This document shows positions 1 to 7,452 of a stretch of DNA of 64,000 bases, piece by piece. The stretch comes from Hansschlegelia quercus (GTDB lineage: Bacteria; Pseudomonadota; Alphaproteobacteria; Rhizobiales; Methylopilaceae): assembly GCF_004310425.1 (NCBI RefSeq), contig NZ_SIUB01000004.1, positions 186,001 through 250,000 on the forward strand. Direction: 5' to 3'. Positions within the stretch are counted from its first letter, which is position 1. The number at the start of each line of letters is the position of its first letter. Under the pieces are notes generated by a model. The model did not search any database. It worked only from the letters and a program-made list of their open reading frames with translations, and was not told where the DNA came from. A program made the position numbers and the translations under genes.

Positions 1-12
1 AGGTTGTCGGAG

Positions 13-852
13 CTAGATCATTGGAAGATGACGCGGCTTCGGTCCGACGGGAAACGCCGCATCGATGCGCTCGAACTGCGCGGACGTGAGCCGCAGGTCG
101 CCCGCCGCGGCGTTGTCGAGCGCGTGAGCCGTGCTCGACGCTTTCGGAATCGCCACGACCGACGGCCGCCGCGTCAGCGCCGCCAGCGCTACCTGCCGCG
201 GCGTGGCGCCCGCCTCGGCCGCGATCTCCGCAAGGACTTGGCCGCCAGCCCCGTTCGAGCTCGGAAAGTCGCCGCTGCCGAACGGACTATAGGCGACCAC
301 GGTCACGCTATGCGCCTCGCACCACGGGATGACGGCGTGGTCGATGGCGCGCTCCTCCAGATGGTAGAGCACCTGATTGCAGGCGATCCGCCCTTCGCCT
401 GCGATCGCCAGCGCCTCCTCCAGATCGGCGACGTCGAAATTGCTGACGCCCCAGGACAGGATCTTGCCGTCTGCGCGCAACGTCTCGAACGCGTCGATCG
501 TCTCGGCGAGCGGGGTAGAGCCGCGCCAGTGCAGGAGGTAGCAGTCCAACCGATCGGTATTGAGGCGCGCGAGGCTCCGCTCGCAGGCTGCGATCGTGCG
601 GGCCTTGGACGCGTTCTGCGGCAGGACTTTCGAGACGAGGAAAACCTCGTCCCTGCGGCCGGCGACCGCCTCCGCGACGAGCGGCTCGGCCTCGCCATAC
701 ATCTCGGCGGTGTCGACATGCGTCATCCCGGCGTCGAGGCCGCGGCGCAGGGCCTCGAGCGCTCCAGCGCGGCGGTCCTCATCAAGCCGCCATGTGCCCT
801 GACCGATGACAGGAACCGTGACGCCAAGCGATCCGAAAGTCGTCGTGCGCAT
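13..852 (-). CDS. Aldo/keto reductase
   Basis: Cytosolic NAD(P)H-dependent carbonyl reductase of the AKR superfamily, about 279 aa, the usual length for prokaryotic AKR3/AKR5-like enzymes. The catalytic tetrad is visible: Asp47 and Tyr52 in HVDTAEMYG, Lys75 in FLVSK and His108 in YLLHW. The barrel end keeps the cofactor-binding block around AIPKASS. A TTG six bases upstream (856-858) could also start the frame, but the in-frame ATG at 850-852 is preferred. No strong ribosome binding site is seen for either. It lies downstream of the small transporter on the same strand with a gap of about 170 nt, so cotranscription is uncertain. The substrate cannot be read from sequence. Family assignment is secure. 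Confidence 0.9.
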   Translation of the reverse strand: MRTTTFGSLGVTVPVIGQGTWRLDEDRRAGALEALRRGLDAGMTHVDTAEMYGEAEPLVAEAVAGRRDEVFLVSKVLPQNASKARTIAACERSLARLNTDRLDCYLLHWRGSTPLAETIDAFETLRADGKILSWGVSNFDVADLEEALAIAGEGRIACNQVLYHLEERAIDHAVIPWCEAHSVTVVAYSPFGSGDFPSSNGAGGQVLAEIAAEAGATPRQVALAALTRRPSVVAIPKASSTAHALDNAAAGDLRLTSAQFERIDAAFPVGPKPRHLPMI

Positions 853-1023
853 GTTCAACTTTCAATCATTGCCCGCAGCCCGCCAAGCGGCGCATCGCCG
901 CGCTGTTAGCGGGTAACAAGAAATCGGAATGACTCTCCAGCGCCCTCGCTGGCGCTTCGAGCCCCCCGAATACTGGGCCGTGGAGCGTAGGGCGGTATGG
1001 CTTCGTCCGCCAATCCGCAGCCG

Positions 1024-1470
1024 CTACCGGCGGATCAGGATGACGCCGGCGACGAGAAGCGCGATCCCGATCATGCGCGGCGGATCGATGGCCCGTTGGG
1101 CGAGACCCAGCACGCCGAAATGGTCGAAGGCGACGGAGGTCAGCATCTGCCCCGCGACCAGCAACGCGATGAAGGTCGCGGCCCCGAGTTGAGGGACGAT
1201 CCAGATCGCGAGCACGATATAGACGGCGCCGAACGCGCCTCCCGTCCATGTCCACCATGGCGCGCGCGCCATGAACGCCGCCGAGGGGATAGGCTCCCTG
1301 GCGACCGCCACGAACAGCGCCATGCAGAGCAGCCCGCCCACATAGCTCACCATGCCGGCCCAGGCGGCCGAGCCGAGGTCGGAGCGCAGATCGGAGTTCA
1401 GGACCTGCTGGATGACGAGGCTGACGCCAGCCGCCATGGCGAGCGATGCAGGGACCAGCAGGTTCAGCAT
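1024..1470 (-). CDS. DMT-superfamily small transporter (YdcZ/DUF606)
   Basis: Inner-membrane protein of 148 aa with about five hydrophobic helices, beginning MLNLLVPASLAMAAGVSL. Length and layout fit the YdcZ/DUF606 family, half-size relatives of the drug/metabolite transporters. Recognisable family features are the N-terminal helix with VIQQVLNSDLR, the WxWxGGxxGAVYI block in the middle, and the C-terminal motif with a short basic tail ending LIRR. Members probably work as dimers, and their substrates are mostly unknown. It stands alone between the tRNA-Val terminator and the aldo/keto reductase gene. Confidence 0.85.
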   Translation of the reverse strand: MLNLLVPASLAMAAGVSLVIQQVLNSDLRSDLGSAAWAGMVSYVGGLLCMALFVAVAREPIPSAAFMARAPWWTWTGGAFGAVYIVLAIWIVPQLGAATFIALLVAGQMLTSVAFDHFGVLGLAQRAIDPPRMIGIALLVAGVILIRR

Positions 1471-1560
1471 GGGGTTCTCTGGGAAGGCGAAGCGCGCCGC
1501 CTGATCTTACATCGCCGCCCCGCAGGCTGCGCCCCGCCGTGCTGGAAATCTGCAGCTCAG

Positions 1561-1602
1561 AAAAAAAGAGGGCCTCCGGAATGACCGGAAGGCCCTCTTT
1601 TC
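1561..1602 (-). terminator. Rho-independent terminator after tRNA-Val
   Basis: On the minus strand an 8-bp stem (AGAGGGCC/GGCCCTCT) continues as a second 5-bp GC stem past one bulged T, closes on a TCAT loop and is followed by seven T. It starts within 10 nt of the tRNA-Val 3' end. The A-rich left flank and T-rich right flank make it potentially bidirectional. Confidence 0.85.
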
Positions 1603-1606
1603 AAAA

Positions 1607-1681
1607 TGGTGCGCCCGACAGGGATCGAACCTGTGACCCCTACCATGTCAAGGTAGTGCTCTCCCGCTGAGCTACGAGCGC
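1607..1681 (-). tRNA. tRNA-Val (GAC anticodon)
   Basis: Cloverleaf read on the minus strand. The acceptor stem GCGCTCG pairs with CGGGCGC, the D arm is GCTC/GAGC, and the anticodon stem CTACC/GGTAG holds the loop TTGACAT, so the anticodon is GAC (valine). The T arm CACAG-GTTCGATCC-CTGTC is standard. CCA is encoded in the genome (1607-1609). It is followed directly by an intrinsic terminator, so it is probably its own transcription unit. Confidence 0.95.
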
Positions 1682-1793
1682 ATGGATGTTCGGGAAACCC
1701 GAACGTCCTGAATTCGCTCCGGAGGGTGCGGGACATCCGCCGGACAGGTGGGCGGCTATATCGGATCGTCCGACGGCTGGCAAGCCGCCGAGA

Positions 1794-2168
1794 TCACGCC
1801 GCCAGGAGCTTGTCGACTTCGGACACCAGCTCGCGCAGATGGAAGGGCTTCGACAGGATCTTCGCGTCTTTGGGCGTCTGCGAGTCCGGGTTCAGCGCGA
1901 CCGCCGCAAAGCCGGTGATGAACATGACCTTGATGTCGGGGTCGAGCTGGGTCGCGCGCCGCGCGAGCTCGATGCCGTCCATCTCGGGCATCACGATGTC
2001 GGTGAGCAGCAGCTCGAACGGCTCTTCCCGCAGGCGGTGGTAGGCAGACAGGCCGTTGTCGAACGACACCACTGTGTGGCCCGCGTTTTCGAGCGCGCGG
2101 ACCAAGAAGCGACGCATGTCGTCGTCGTCTTCGGCGAGGAGTATCTTGGATGTCGGGATGACGGACAA
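1794..2168 (-). CDS. cpdR: CpdR-type single-domain response regulator
   Basis: Stand-alone receiver domain of 124 aa with no output domain. Residues visible are the acidic pocket LLAEDDDD, phosphoacceptor Asp57 in LLTDIVMPEMDGIELAR, Thr85 in FITGFAAVAL and Lys107 in LSKPFHLRELV. The FITGFAAVAL and LSKPFHLRxLV blocks are characteristic of CpdR. In Caulobacter CpdR is an adaptor that primes ClpXP for cell-cycle proteolysis when unphosphorylated and is controlled by the CckA-ChpT phosphorelay. That role is inferred here from family membership. It is divergent from the N-formylglutamate amidohydrolase gene and shares a 5' region that contains a perfect inverted repeat. Confidence 0.93.
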   Translation of the reverse strand: MSVIPTSKILLAEDDDDMRRFLVRALENAGHTVVSFDNGLSAYHRLREEPFELLLTDIVMPEMDGIELARRATQLDPDIKVMFITGFAAVALNPDSQTPKDAKILSKPFHLRELVSEVDKLLAA

Positions 2169-2226
2169 GGCAGGCTCTGGAGGTTCGCTGGGGCTGCGTC
2201 TGAGACAATTCCATAAGCCGCCGGTT

Positions 2227-2247
2227 AGGTAAACAGGTGGTTTACCT
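2227..2247. promoter_or_regulatory. Inverted repeat between cpdR and divergent amidohydrolase
   Basis: AGGTAAAC and GTTTACCT form perfect 8-bp arms around a 5-nt spacer. It lies 59 nt upstream of cpdR and 11 nt upstream of the likely ATG of the N-formylglutamate amidohydrolase gene. It could be an operator for either gene, or a hairpin near the start of the amidohydrolase mRNA. There is no T-tract, so a terminator is unlikely. Confidence 0.5.
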
Positions 2248-2257
2248 GTCGCTTGCG

Positions 2258-3223
2258 ATGGACAGCCTGCGCTCGCTACGCAACAATCCTGCGCTCCAGC
2301 GCCGCCCCATCGAGCGGCCTGCGGAAGGCGCGGATTTGGACGGCAACGACATCATAGAGGACGCCTTCGAGGTCGCCGAGCCGACGGGCTCGCCGGCGCC
2401 GGCGACGTTCAACTCCCCGCATTCCGGCGCGCGCTACGCCCCCGAATTCCTCGCCTCCTCTAGGCTCGGCGCCCGTGCGCTGCGTCGCTCGGAGGACGCG
2501 TTCGTCGACGAGCTGTTTTCGACCGCGCCCGAACACGGCGCGCCGCTGATGCGGGCGCATTTCCCGCGCGCCTTCCTCGACGTGAACCGCGAGCCCTACG
2601 AACTCGACCCCCGGATGTTCGAGGGCCGGCTGCCGCCTTTCGCGAACACCCGCTCGCTGCGGGTCGCAGGCGGCCTCGGCACGATCGCGCGGATCGTCGG
2701 CGAGTCGCAGGAGATCTATGCCGGTCGCCTGCCCGTCGCCGAAGCGCTCGACAGGATCGAGACGATCTACAAGCCGTATCACCGCACATTGCGGCGGCTG
2801 ATCACGCGCGCCCATCGCCTGCACGGGGTGGCGGCGCTGTTCGACTGCCATTCGATGCCCTCGATCGGGCTCGCGCGCGACGAGCGGCCGCGCGCCGACA
2901 TCGTGCTCGGCGATCGCTACGGATCGAGCTGCGCGCCCGAACTCGTCGACCTCGCCGAGCAGACGCTGCGCGACCTCGGCTTCGCGGTGGTGCGCAATCG
3001 GCCTTACGCCGGAGGGTACATCACCGAGCATTACGGCGCGCCGGCGAGCGGCTTCCACGCGCTGCAGATCGAGGTGAACCGCGCGCTTTATATGGACGAG
3101 GCGAAGCACGAGAAGATCGCCGGCTTCGCAGACGTCAAACGCGCGCTGTCGTCCTTCATCGCTGAGATCGCCGAGGCGCCCTTCGTCGGCTACGGCGGAC
3201 CGAGCCAGCTCGCCGCTGAATGA
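2258..3223 (+). CDS. N-formylglutamate amidohydrolase family protein
   Basis: Predicted cytosolic metalloamidase of about 321 aa in the N-formylglutamate amidohydrolase (HutG/FGase) family, which hydrolyses N-formylglutamate to formate and glutamate, the last step of one histidine degradation route. Family motifs are FNSPHSGARY near the N terminus, LDVNREPYELDPRMF, the GRLP block, FDCHSMPSIG and IEVNRALYMDE. No other hut genes are nearby, so a histidine-catabolic role is not supported by context. The ATG at 2258 is chosen over a GTG at 2237 that falls inside an inverted repeat. The gene lies beside a suhB-type sRNA and an inositol-monophosphatase-family gene. Confidence 0.85.
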   Translation: MDSLRSLRNNPALQRRPIERPAEGADLDGNDIIEDAFEVAEPTGSPAPATFNSPHSGARYAPEFLASSRLGARALRRSEDAFVDELFSTAPEHGAPLMRAHFPRAFLDVNREPYELDPRMFEGRLPPFANTRSLRVAGGLGTIARIVGESQEIYAGRLPVAEALDRIETIYKPYHRTLRRLITRAHRLHGVAALFDCHSMPSIGLARDERPRADIVLGDRYGSSCAPELVDLAEQTLRDLGFAVVRNRPYAGGYITEHYGAPASGFHALQIEVNRALYMDEAKHEKIAGFADVKRALSSFIAEIAEAPFVGYGGPSQLAAE

Positions 3224-3314
3224 GCGGCACGCCGCCTTAGCCTATCGTCTCATAGGCTTGCTGTTGCAATGAGCGACGTCTGGGATCACATTCCCCGCGC
3301 CTAGACGAAAGACG

Positions 3315-3388
3315 AAAAAAAGGGGCCGCCCGCAAAAGCGAACGGCCCTTAAGTCTAGGGAGGAAACGCCCAAGGAGGGCTGGCGGCG
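3315..3388 (-). ncRNA. suhB/MmgR-type (alpha-r8 family) small RNA
   Basis: The minus strand shows the features I recall for the suhB (MmgR) sRNA family of Rhizobiales. First comes a short hairpin GCCC-TCCTT-GGGC, then an unpaired conserved stretch GTTTCCTCCCTAGACTTAA, then a strong hairpin GGGCCG...CGGCCC and seven T (A-run 3315-3321 on the plus strand). The length of about 70-75 nt fits. The CCUCCC core is complementary to ribosome binding sites. The family takes its name from its position near suhB-like genes, and the next gene here is an inositol-monophosphatase-family member. The 5' end is estimated. A 7-bp dyad (TGCGATC/GATCGCA, 3390-3405) sits at the presumed promoter edge. Family assignment is from memory of the motif. 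Confidence 0.8.
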
Positions 3389-3466
3389 GTGCGATCGAGA
3401 TCGCAATGCCGCGCTGCAAAAAGATGCGGCCGCGCCGCACAAAACGCAAGCCTAAATCGAGTTAAT

Positions 3467-3508
3467 CGCCGGATGCGACTGCCTGTCGCATAGTCCGGCG
3501 AATTTTTT
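3467..3508 (+). terminator. Strong hairpin plus T-run, plus strand
   Basis: A two-part stem is formed by CGCCGGA/TCCGGCG (outer, 7 bp) and TGCGAC/GTCGCA (inner, 6 bp). It has a 5-nt loop and a TAG bulge, followed by AA and six T at 3503-3508. It has the form of an intrinsic terminator on the plus strand. It is about 245 nt beyond the amidohydrolase stop, so it may end that transcript or an unrecognised plus-strand RNA. The rest of 3224-3595 shows no coding gene beyond the sRNA. Confidence 0.6.
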
Positions 3509-3595
3509 GCCTTCGCCTCAAGTCCGGGTTAACGGCCTGTACGCCAGCCCCGGCGTCGCGTCGCCGCGGCGCTCGCCCAACCAGGAGACCGAGGC

Positions 3596-4381
3596 ATGAC
3601 GGCCGTTGATTTCTCAGCCTTTGTCGACCGTCTGGCGACCGCGTCGGGCGACGCCATCCTGCCCTTCTTCCGCACCTCGCTCGGCGTCGAAGACAAGAGC
3701 CGCGGCGAGTTGTTCGACCCGGTGACCGCGGCTGACCGGGCGGGCGAGCAAGTCATGCGCCGGTTGATCCGCGAGACCTTTCCGGGACATGGAATTATCG
3801 GCGAGGAATTCGGCGACGAGGATCGCGACGCCGAATTCGTCTGGGTGCTCGACCCCATCGACGGCACGCGCTCGTTCATCCTCGGCATGCCGATCTGGGG
3901 GACGCTGATCGGCCTGCTGCGCGGCGGCAAACCCTGTTTCGGGCTGATGCACCAGCCCTTCATCGGCGAGCGTTTCTCGAGCGACGGCGCGAGCGCAATC
4001 TGGCGCGGCCGGAGCGGCGAACGCCATCTGCGCACGCGGGCCTGCTCCAGCCTGTCGGACGCCATGCTGATGTCGACCTCGCCGACGATGTTCACCGGCG
4101 CGGAAGCCGAAGCGTTCAACGGCGTCTCCGCCGAGACGAAGCTGACCCGCTGGAGCGCGGACTGCTACGCCTACGCGATGCTTGCGGCCGGCCATGTCGA
4201 CCTCGTCGTCGAGGCGGACCTTAAGCCGTTCGACATCGTGGCGCTGATCCCGATCGTCGAAGGCGCCGGTGGGGTCGTCACGACCTGGGAAGGAGGTCCG
4301 GCGACCGACGGCGGGCGTATCGTGGCTGCGGGCGACCGCCGTATACACGAGGCGGCGCTGGAGCGGCTCGCCAAGGGCTGA
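3596..4381 (+). CDS. hisN: Histidinol-phosphatase (inositol monophosphatase family)
   Basis: Mg2+-dependent phosphatase of 261 aa. Metal-binding residues are visible: Glu70 in GEEFG, the signature WVLDPIDGTRSF with Asp86 and Asp89, and the late Asp in DLKPFDIVALIP. The variant DLKPFDIVALIPIVEGAGG is typical of HisN-type histidinol-phosphatases, which make histidinol in histidine biosynthesis. Related members act on inositol phosphates or PAP, so the substrate is inferred. It starts with ATG after AGGAGACCGAGGC. The DUF805 gene follows after 10 nt on the same strand and may be cotranscribed. Confidence 0.82.
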   Translation: MTAVDFSAFVDRLATASGDAILPFFRTSLGVEDKSRGELFDPVTAADRAGEQVMRRLIRETFPGHGIIGEEFGDEDRDAEFVWVLDPIDGTRSFILGMPIWGTLIGLLRGGKPCFGLMHQPFIGERFSSDGASAIWRGRSGERHLRTRACSSLSDAMLMSTSPTMFTGAEAEAFNGVSAETKLTRWSADCYAYAMLAAGHVDLVVEADLKPFDIVALIPIVEGAGGVVTTWEGGPATDGGRIVAAGDRRIHEAALERLAKG

Positions 4382-4391
4382 ACCGGGCAAG

Positions 4392-4811
4392 ATGATCAGG
4401 CGGATCGCGCAGGACTATTTCAGCTTCTCCGGCCGGCTGCCGCGCGGGGCCTATTGGTTGCGCTCGGTCGTCAGCGGTCTGATCGGCGCCGTGCTCGCGG
4501 GGCTTGCCGCCCTGGTTCAGCCTGTCGGTCTCGCGATCGTCCTGCCATTGGCGACGCTCGCCTTCGTCGGCTCGCTCGTGATCGCCGCCTCGCTGGTCGT
4601 CCGCCGCTTCCACGATCTCGGCCGGCGCGGCTGGGCCGGCCTCGCTGTCGTCATGCTCGCGGGGGTGGCGTCTTATGCCGGGCAATACGGCCTCGCGCCC
4701 TGGGCGGCGTCAGTCTTCGCGGCTGTCGTGAGCCTCGCTTTGTTCGTCTATCTCGGCTTCGTCCGCGGCACGAAAGGCGACAACGCCTACGGCCCGGACC
4801 CGCTCGGCTGA
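4392..4811 (+). CDS. DUF805 membrane protein
   Basis: Small inner-membrane protein of 139 aa with four hydrophobic segments. DUF805 hallmarks are present: the N-terminal FSFSGRLPRGAYWLR, the central VRRFHDLGRRGWAGL and the C-terminal FVRGTKGDNAYGPDPLG. The frame is open upstream into hisN, but the ATG at 4392 begins the conserved domain, so it is chosen. Function is unknown for the family, although some members are linked to membrane stress. It is likely cotranscribed with hisN. Confidence 0.88.
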   Translation: MIRRIAQDYFSFSGRLPRGAYWLRSVVSGLIGAVLAGLAALVQPVGLAIVLPLATLAFVGSLVIAASLVVRRFHDLGRRGWAGLAVVMLAGVASYAGQYGLAPWAASVFAAVVSLALFVYLGFVRGTKGDNAYGPDPLG

Positions 4812-4819
4812 CGGGCGCA

Positions 4820-4846
4820 AACCGCCCGCTCGGCGAGCGGGCGGTT
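4820..4846. terminator. GC-rich hairpin between convergent genes
   Basis: Arms AACCGCCCGCTC and GAGCGGGCGGTT (12 bp, perfect) close on a GGC loop just after the DUF805 stop and before the convergent SEC-C gene. There is no T-run, so it may act as an mRNA 3'-end stabiliser rather than a classic terminator. Confidence 0.5.
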
Positions 4847-4860
4847 GCTGGTTTCAGTCT

Positions 4861-5104
4861 CTAAAAGTAATGCGCCCGCTCAGCGCCTTCATAGCGGCCG
4901 CTCTTAAGGCAGCACGCCTTGAAGCGCTTGCCCGAGTTGCATGGGCAAGGATCGTTTCGGCCGAGCTTCTCCAAAGGTCCACGTGGCCGTGCACGATCCG
5001 GAGTCCGCGTTTGACGCGGGTCTCGGACGGGAAAGGATTTACGCCGCTTGCTCGTGCGCTCGAAAGCACGGCAGGTCGTCGTCGCGCGTGCGTTTATTCG
5101 TCAT
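4861..5104 (-). pseudogene. SEC-C zinc-motif protein, apparently frameshifted
   Basis: The minus strand encodes a SEC-C metal-binding motif just before the TAG at 4861: LGRNDPCPCNSGKRFKACCL (C-x-C-x8-C-C, a zinc ligand set found at the end of SecA and in small stand-alone proteins). That frame has no ATG; the only in-frame candidate close by is a TTG at 4972-4974, which would give 37 aa. A well-placed GGAGG (5110-5114) and ATG (5102-5104) open a different frame, beginning MTNKRTRDDDLPCF, that stops at 5039-5041. A one-base shift near 5050-5070 would join them into a protein of about 80 aa, the usual size of such proteins. Either the gene is decayed, the base call is wrong or a programmed frameshift is used. 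Confidence 0.65.
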
Positions 5105-5186
5105 CGTCGCCTCCGGTCGCGGGGATTGCGGGCCTGACAGCCCGCCCACTCATACTGGAACGGCGTCAAACCAGCGAATCGTCACC

Positions 5187-6356
5187 TCACGCCTGCCCCA
5201 TCGCGGGTTTCGCCGCAGGCCGTCGCGGCGTGCGGGCCTTCTCGGACCTCGATGGCCGCCGCTCTGTCGCTCCCGCGAGCTGCCGGCCGAGGTCGTTGCG
5301 ATGGCGCGGCAGCGCCTCCGGATGCTCGACGTTCAGCCAGGCGATCATTTTCTCGCGCACCTCGCAGCGAAGATCCCACGCCTTGGGCGAGGTTCCGGAG
5401 GAGACCAACAGGCGGACTTCGATCGTGAACTCCTTGGCGTCGGAGACCTGCAGGTTCACCACCTGCCCGTCCCAGAGCGCGGATTCCTTCACGAACTCCT
5501 CAAGCTTCGCCCGCATGGCCGGGATCGGCGCGGAATGATCGCAGTAGATCATCACCGTCCCGATGATCGAGGCTCCATCACGGGTCCAGTTCTGGAACGG
5601 ATGCTCGATGAAGTACTTCAACGGCAGCACGAGGCGGCGCCAGTCCCAGAGCCGCACGACCACATAGGTCGAGGTGATCTCCTCGACCCAGCCCCACTCG
5701 CCCTCGACGACGATGGCGTCCTCGAGCCGGATCGGCTGGGTGATGGCGAGCTGGATGCCGGCGGCGAGGTTCGCCAGCACCGGCTGCATCGCGAGGCCGA
5801 GAATGAGGCCCGCGGCGCCGGCGGACGCGAGCAGGCTGACGCCGTACTGACGCACGCCGTCGAAGGTCATCAGGGCGGCGCCGAGCGTGAGGGTGATGGC
5901 GAGCGTGACGCCGGCGCGCTTCAGAATGGAGATCTGCGTCGCATGCTTGCGCGCGAGCAGATTGTCCTCGGCGTCGAGCTTGAAACGCCGCATGTAGACG
6001 ACGGTCCAGATGTGCAGCGCCGTGATGGCGGTCCATCCGACGAGGACCATGAAGGCGATGAGCAGGCCGTGCCGCGCCGCGTCCGAGACCGCTGGCGGCA
6101 ATGGCGCGGCGGCCGTCGCGATGCTGACCGTCAGGATAAGGAGCGCGAGCCGCGAAGGTCCCTGCGTGCGCTGGACGAGCGAGCGCCAGAACAGCGAACG
6201 GTTCGCGACCGCTCTCTGCAGCCGCCGGAATAGCGCGCCATGGGCGAGCAGCACGATCGCGACGGCGCCCGCGAACAGCAAGGCAGAGACCGCCCAATCC
6301 GGCAGCCAATCCAGCCGGTTTGCGCCCTGTTCGACGACGGTGACGATTTCCTCCAT
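5187..6356 (-). CDS. MscS-family mechanosensitive channel
   Basis: Inner-membrane protein of 389 aa. Four to five N-terminal transmembrane helices are followed by the MscS pore helix and beta domain: LLASAGAAGLILGLAMQPVLANLAAG matches the TM3 pore segment rich in Gly and Ala, and IRLEDAIVVEGEWGWVEEIT matches the start of the beta domain. The C-terminal alpha/beta vestibule (RCEVREKMIAWLNVEHPEAL) is followed by an Arg-rich, probably disordered tail. Channels of this family open under membrane tension during osmotic downshock. A gap of about 140 nt separates it from the upstream FAD enzyme gene on the same strand. No ion selectivity can be read. Confidence 0.9.
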   Translation of the reverse strand: MEEIVTVVEQGANRLDWLPDWAVSALLFAGAVAIVLLAHGALFRRLQRAVANRSLFWRSLVQRTQGPSRLALLILTVSIATAAAPLPPAVSDAARHGLLIAFMVLVGWTAITALHIWTVVYMRRFKLDAEDNLLARKHATQISILKRAGVTLAITLTLGAALMTFDGVRQYGVSLLASAGAAGLILGLAMQPVLANLAAGIQLAITQPIRLEDAIVVEGEWGWVEEITSTYVVVRLWDWRRLVLPLKYFIEHPFQNWTRDGASIIGTVMIYCDHSAPIPAMRAKLEEFVKESALWDGQVVNLQVSDAKEFTIEVRLLVSSGTSPKAWDLRCEVREKMIAWLNVEHPEALPRHRNDLGRQLAGATERRPSRSEKARTPRRPAAKPAMGQA

Positions 6357-6496
6357 GCGCGACTTACCCCTTTAGTCGAGCCAGACTGGAGAACAACTGC
6401 CGGAGCAAAGGGTTCCCGCACTTGCGAAGACGGTTTCATGACAGGCATGGGAAGTGCGGCGTTCGCCAAGACTCCGGCCCGCATACGAGACGCGGC

Positions 6497-7450
6497 TTAG
6501 ACCAGCGTCGCGCGCAACGCTTCGCCGGCAGCGCGGCCGCTGTCGAACGCGGCCTCCACGCGAGGCCCGAGGCAGTAATCTCCGCAGAAGGCGAGCCTGG
6601 CGTCCGCGTCGAAGACGCAGGCGACGCCGAGAGCCTGCTCCACCCGCGCATAGAGCCAGCGATGAGCGTCGACGTGAGTCGGCTCGCCAAGCGCCGGATG
6701 GCGCGCCTTCAGCGCCATGAGCAGAGCGGCCGCGACGGCGCCCTTCGGGGTCTCCAGATGGCTCTGCGACCAGTCCGCTCCGGCATGGACCGCGATCGTC
6801 GCGGCCTCCCCTCGCCCCGGCTTGCCGCCGTCATGCGCCACCCAGGCGAGCGGGCCATCCTCCTCGCGGGCGACCTCCGGCATGCCGGACAGGCTTTCGA
6901 AGGCGAACAGGCCGGCGAGGCAGGGCGCATAGGTGGCGCCGAGCAGCGGATCCGCCACGGGATGGCCTTCGAACAGCTCGAGCGCCTGCGGCGCCGGGAT
7001 CGCCACGACAAGCGCGTCGAAGCGGCCGAGAAAGCTGTCGTCGTCGGCGCCCAGCCGCCAGCCGTCGTCCGACAAAGAGGCCGCCGCGACGGTCACTCCG
7101 CTCAGGATGTCCAGCCCTTTGGCGAGCGGCGCGACAAGCCCGCTCATGCCGGGCGCGCCGACATAGACAGGCCGGCCGTCGCCCGCAGCGGCCTCCATTG
7201 CCGGCCAGCGCGCGATCGCGCCCGCTTGTTCGGCCTCTTCGAGATAGAATCGGAACGTCTCGCCCTCGGCGCGGACATATTGCGCGCCGTGGTCAAAGCC
7301 GCCGAAGTCCGAGCGGCGATGTGCGAGCCTGCCGCCGATCGCCCTGCCCTTGTCGAAGACGCGCACGGCGCAGCCGGCGTCGGCGAGCACGCGCGCCGCG
7401 GCAAGACCAGCAATGCCTGCGCCGACGATCGCGACGCGGGGTGTCGCCAT
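6497..7450 (-). CDS. FAD-dependent amine-oxidase-like oxidoreductase
   Basis: Cytosolic flavoprotein of 317 aa. The N-terminal Rossmann dinucleotide-binding motif VAIVGAGIAGLAAARVL is followed by the acidic end of strand 2 (VFDKGRAIGGRLA) and the GG motif of the amine oxidase/renalase group. A C-terminal FAD-contacting block is seen near LAFCGDYCLGPRVEAAFDSG. Length and pattern fit short renalase-like proteins of proteobacteria. The substrate is unknown. Only 2 nt separate it from the upstream WD40 gene, so both are probably translated from one mRNA that starts at the CobW GTPase gene. Confidence 0.85.
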   Translation of the reverse strand: MATPRVAIVGAGIAGLAAARVLADAGCAVRVFDKGRAIGGRLAHRRSDFGGFDHGAQYVRAEGETFRFYLEEAEQAGAIARWPAMEAAAGDGRPVYVGAPGMSGLVAPLAKGLDILSGVTVAAASLSDDGWRLGADDDSFLGRFDALVVAIPAPQALELFEGHPVADPLLGATYAPCLAGLFAFESLSGMPEVAREEDGPLAWVAHDGGKPGRGEAATIAVHAGADWSQSHLETPKGAVAAALLMALKARHPALGEPTHVDAHRWLYARVEQALGVACVFDADARLAFCGDYCLGPRVEAAFDSGRAAGEALRATLV

Positions 7451-7452
7451 CT

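Noticed and set aside
3237-3449. Small minus-strand frame over the sRNA
   Set aside because: It coincides with the structured suhB-type RNA and its terminator and lacks a credible start.
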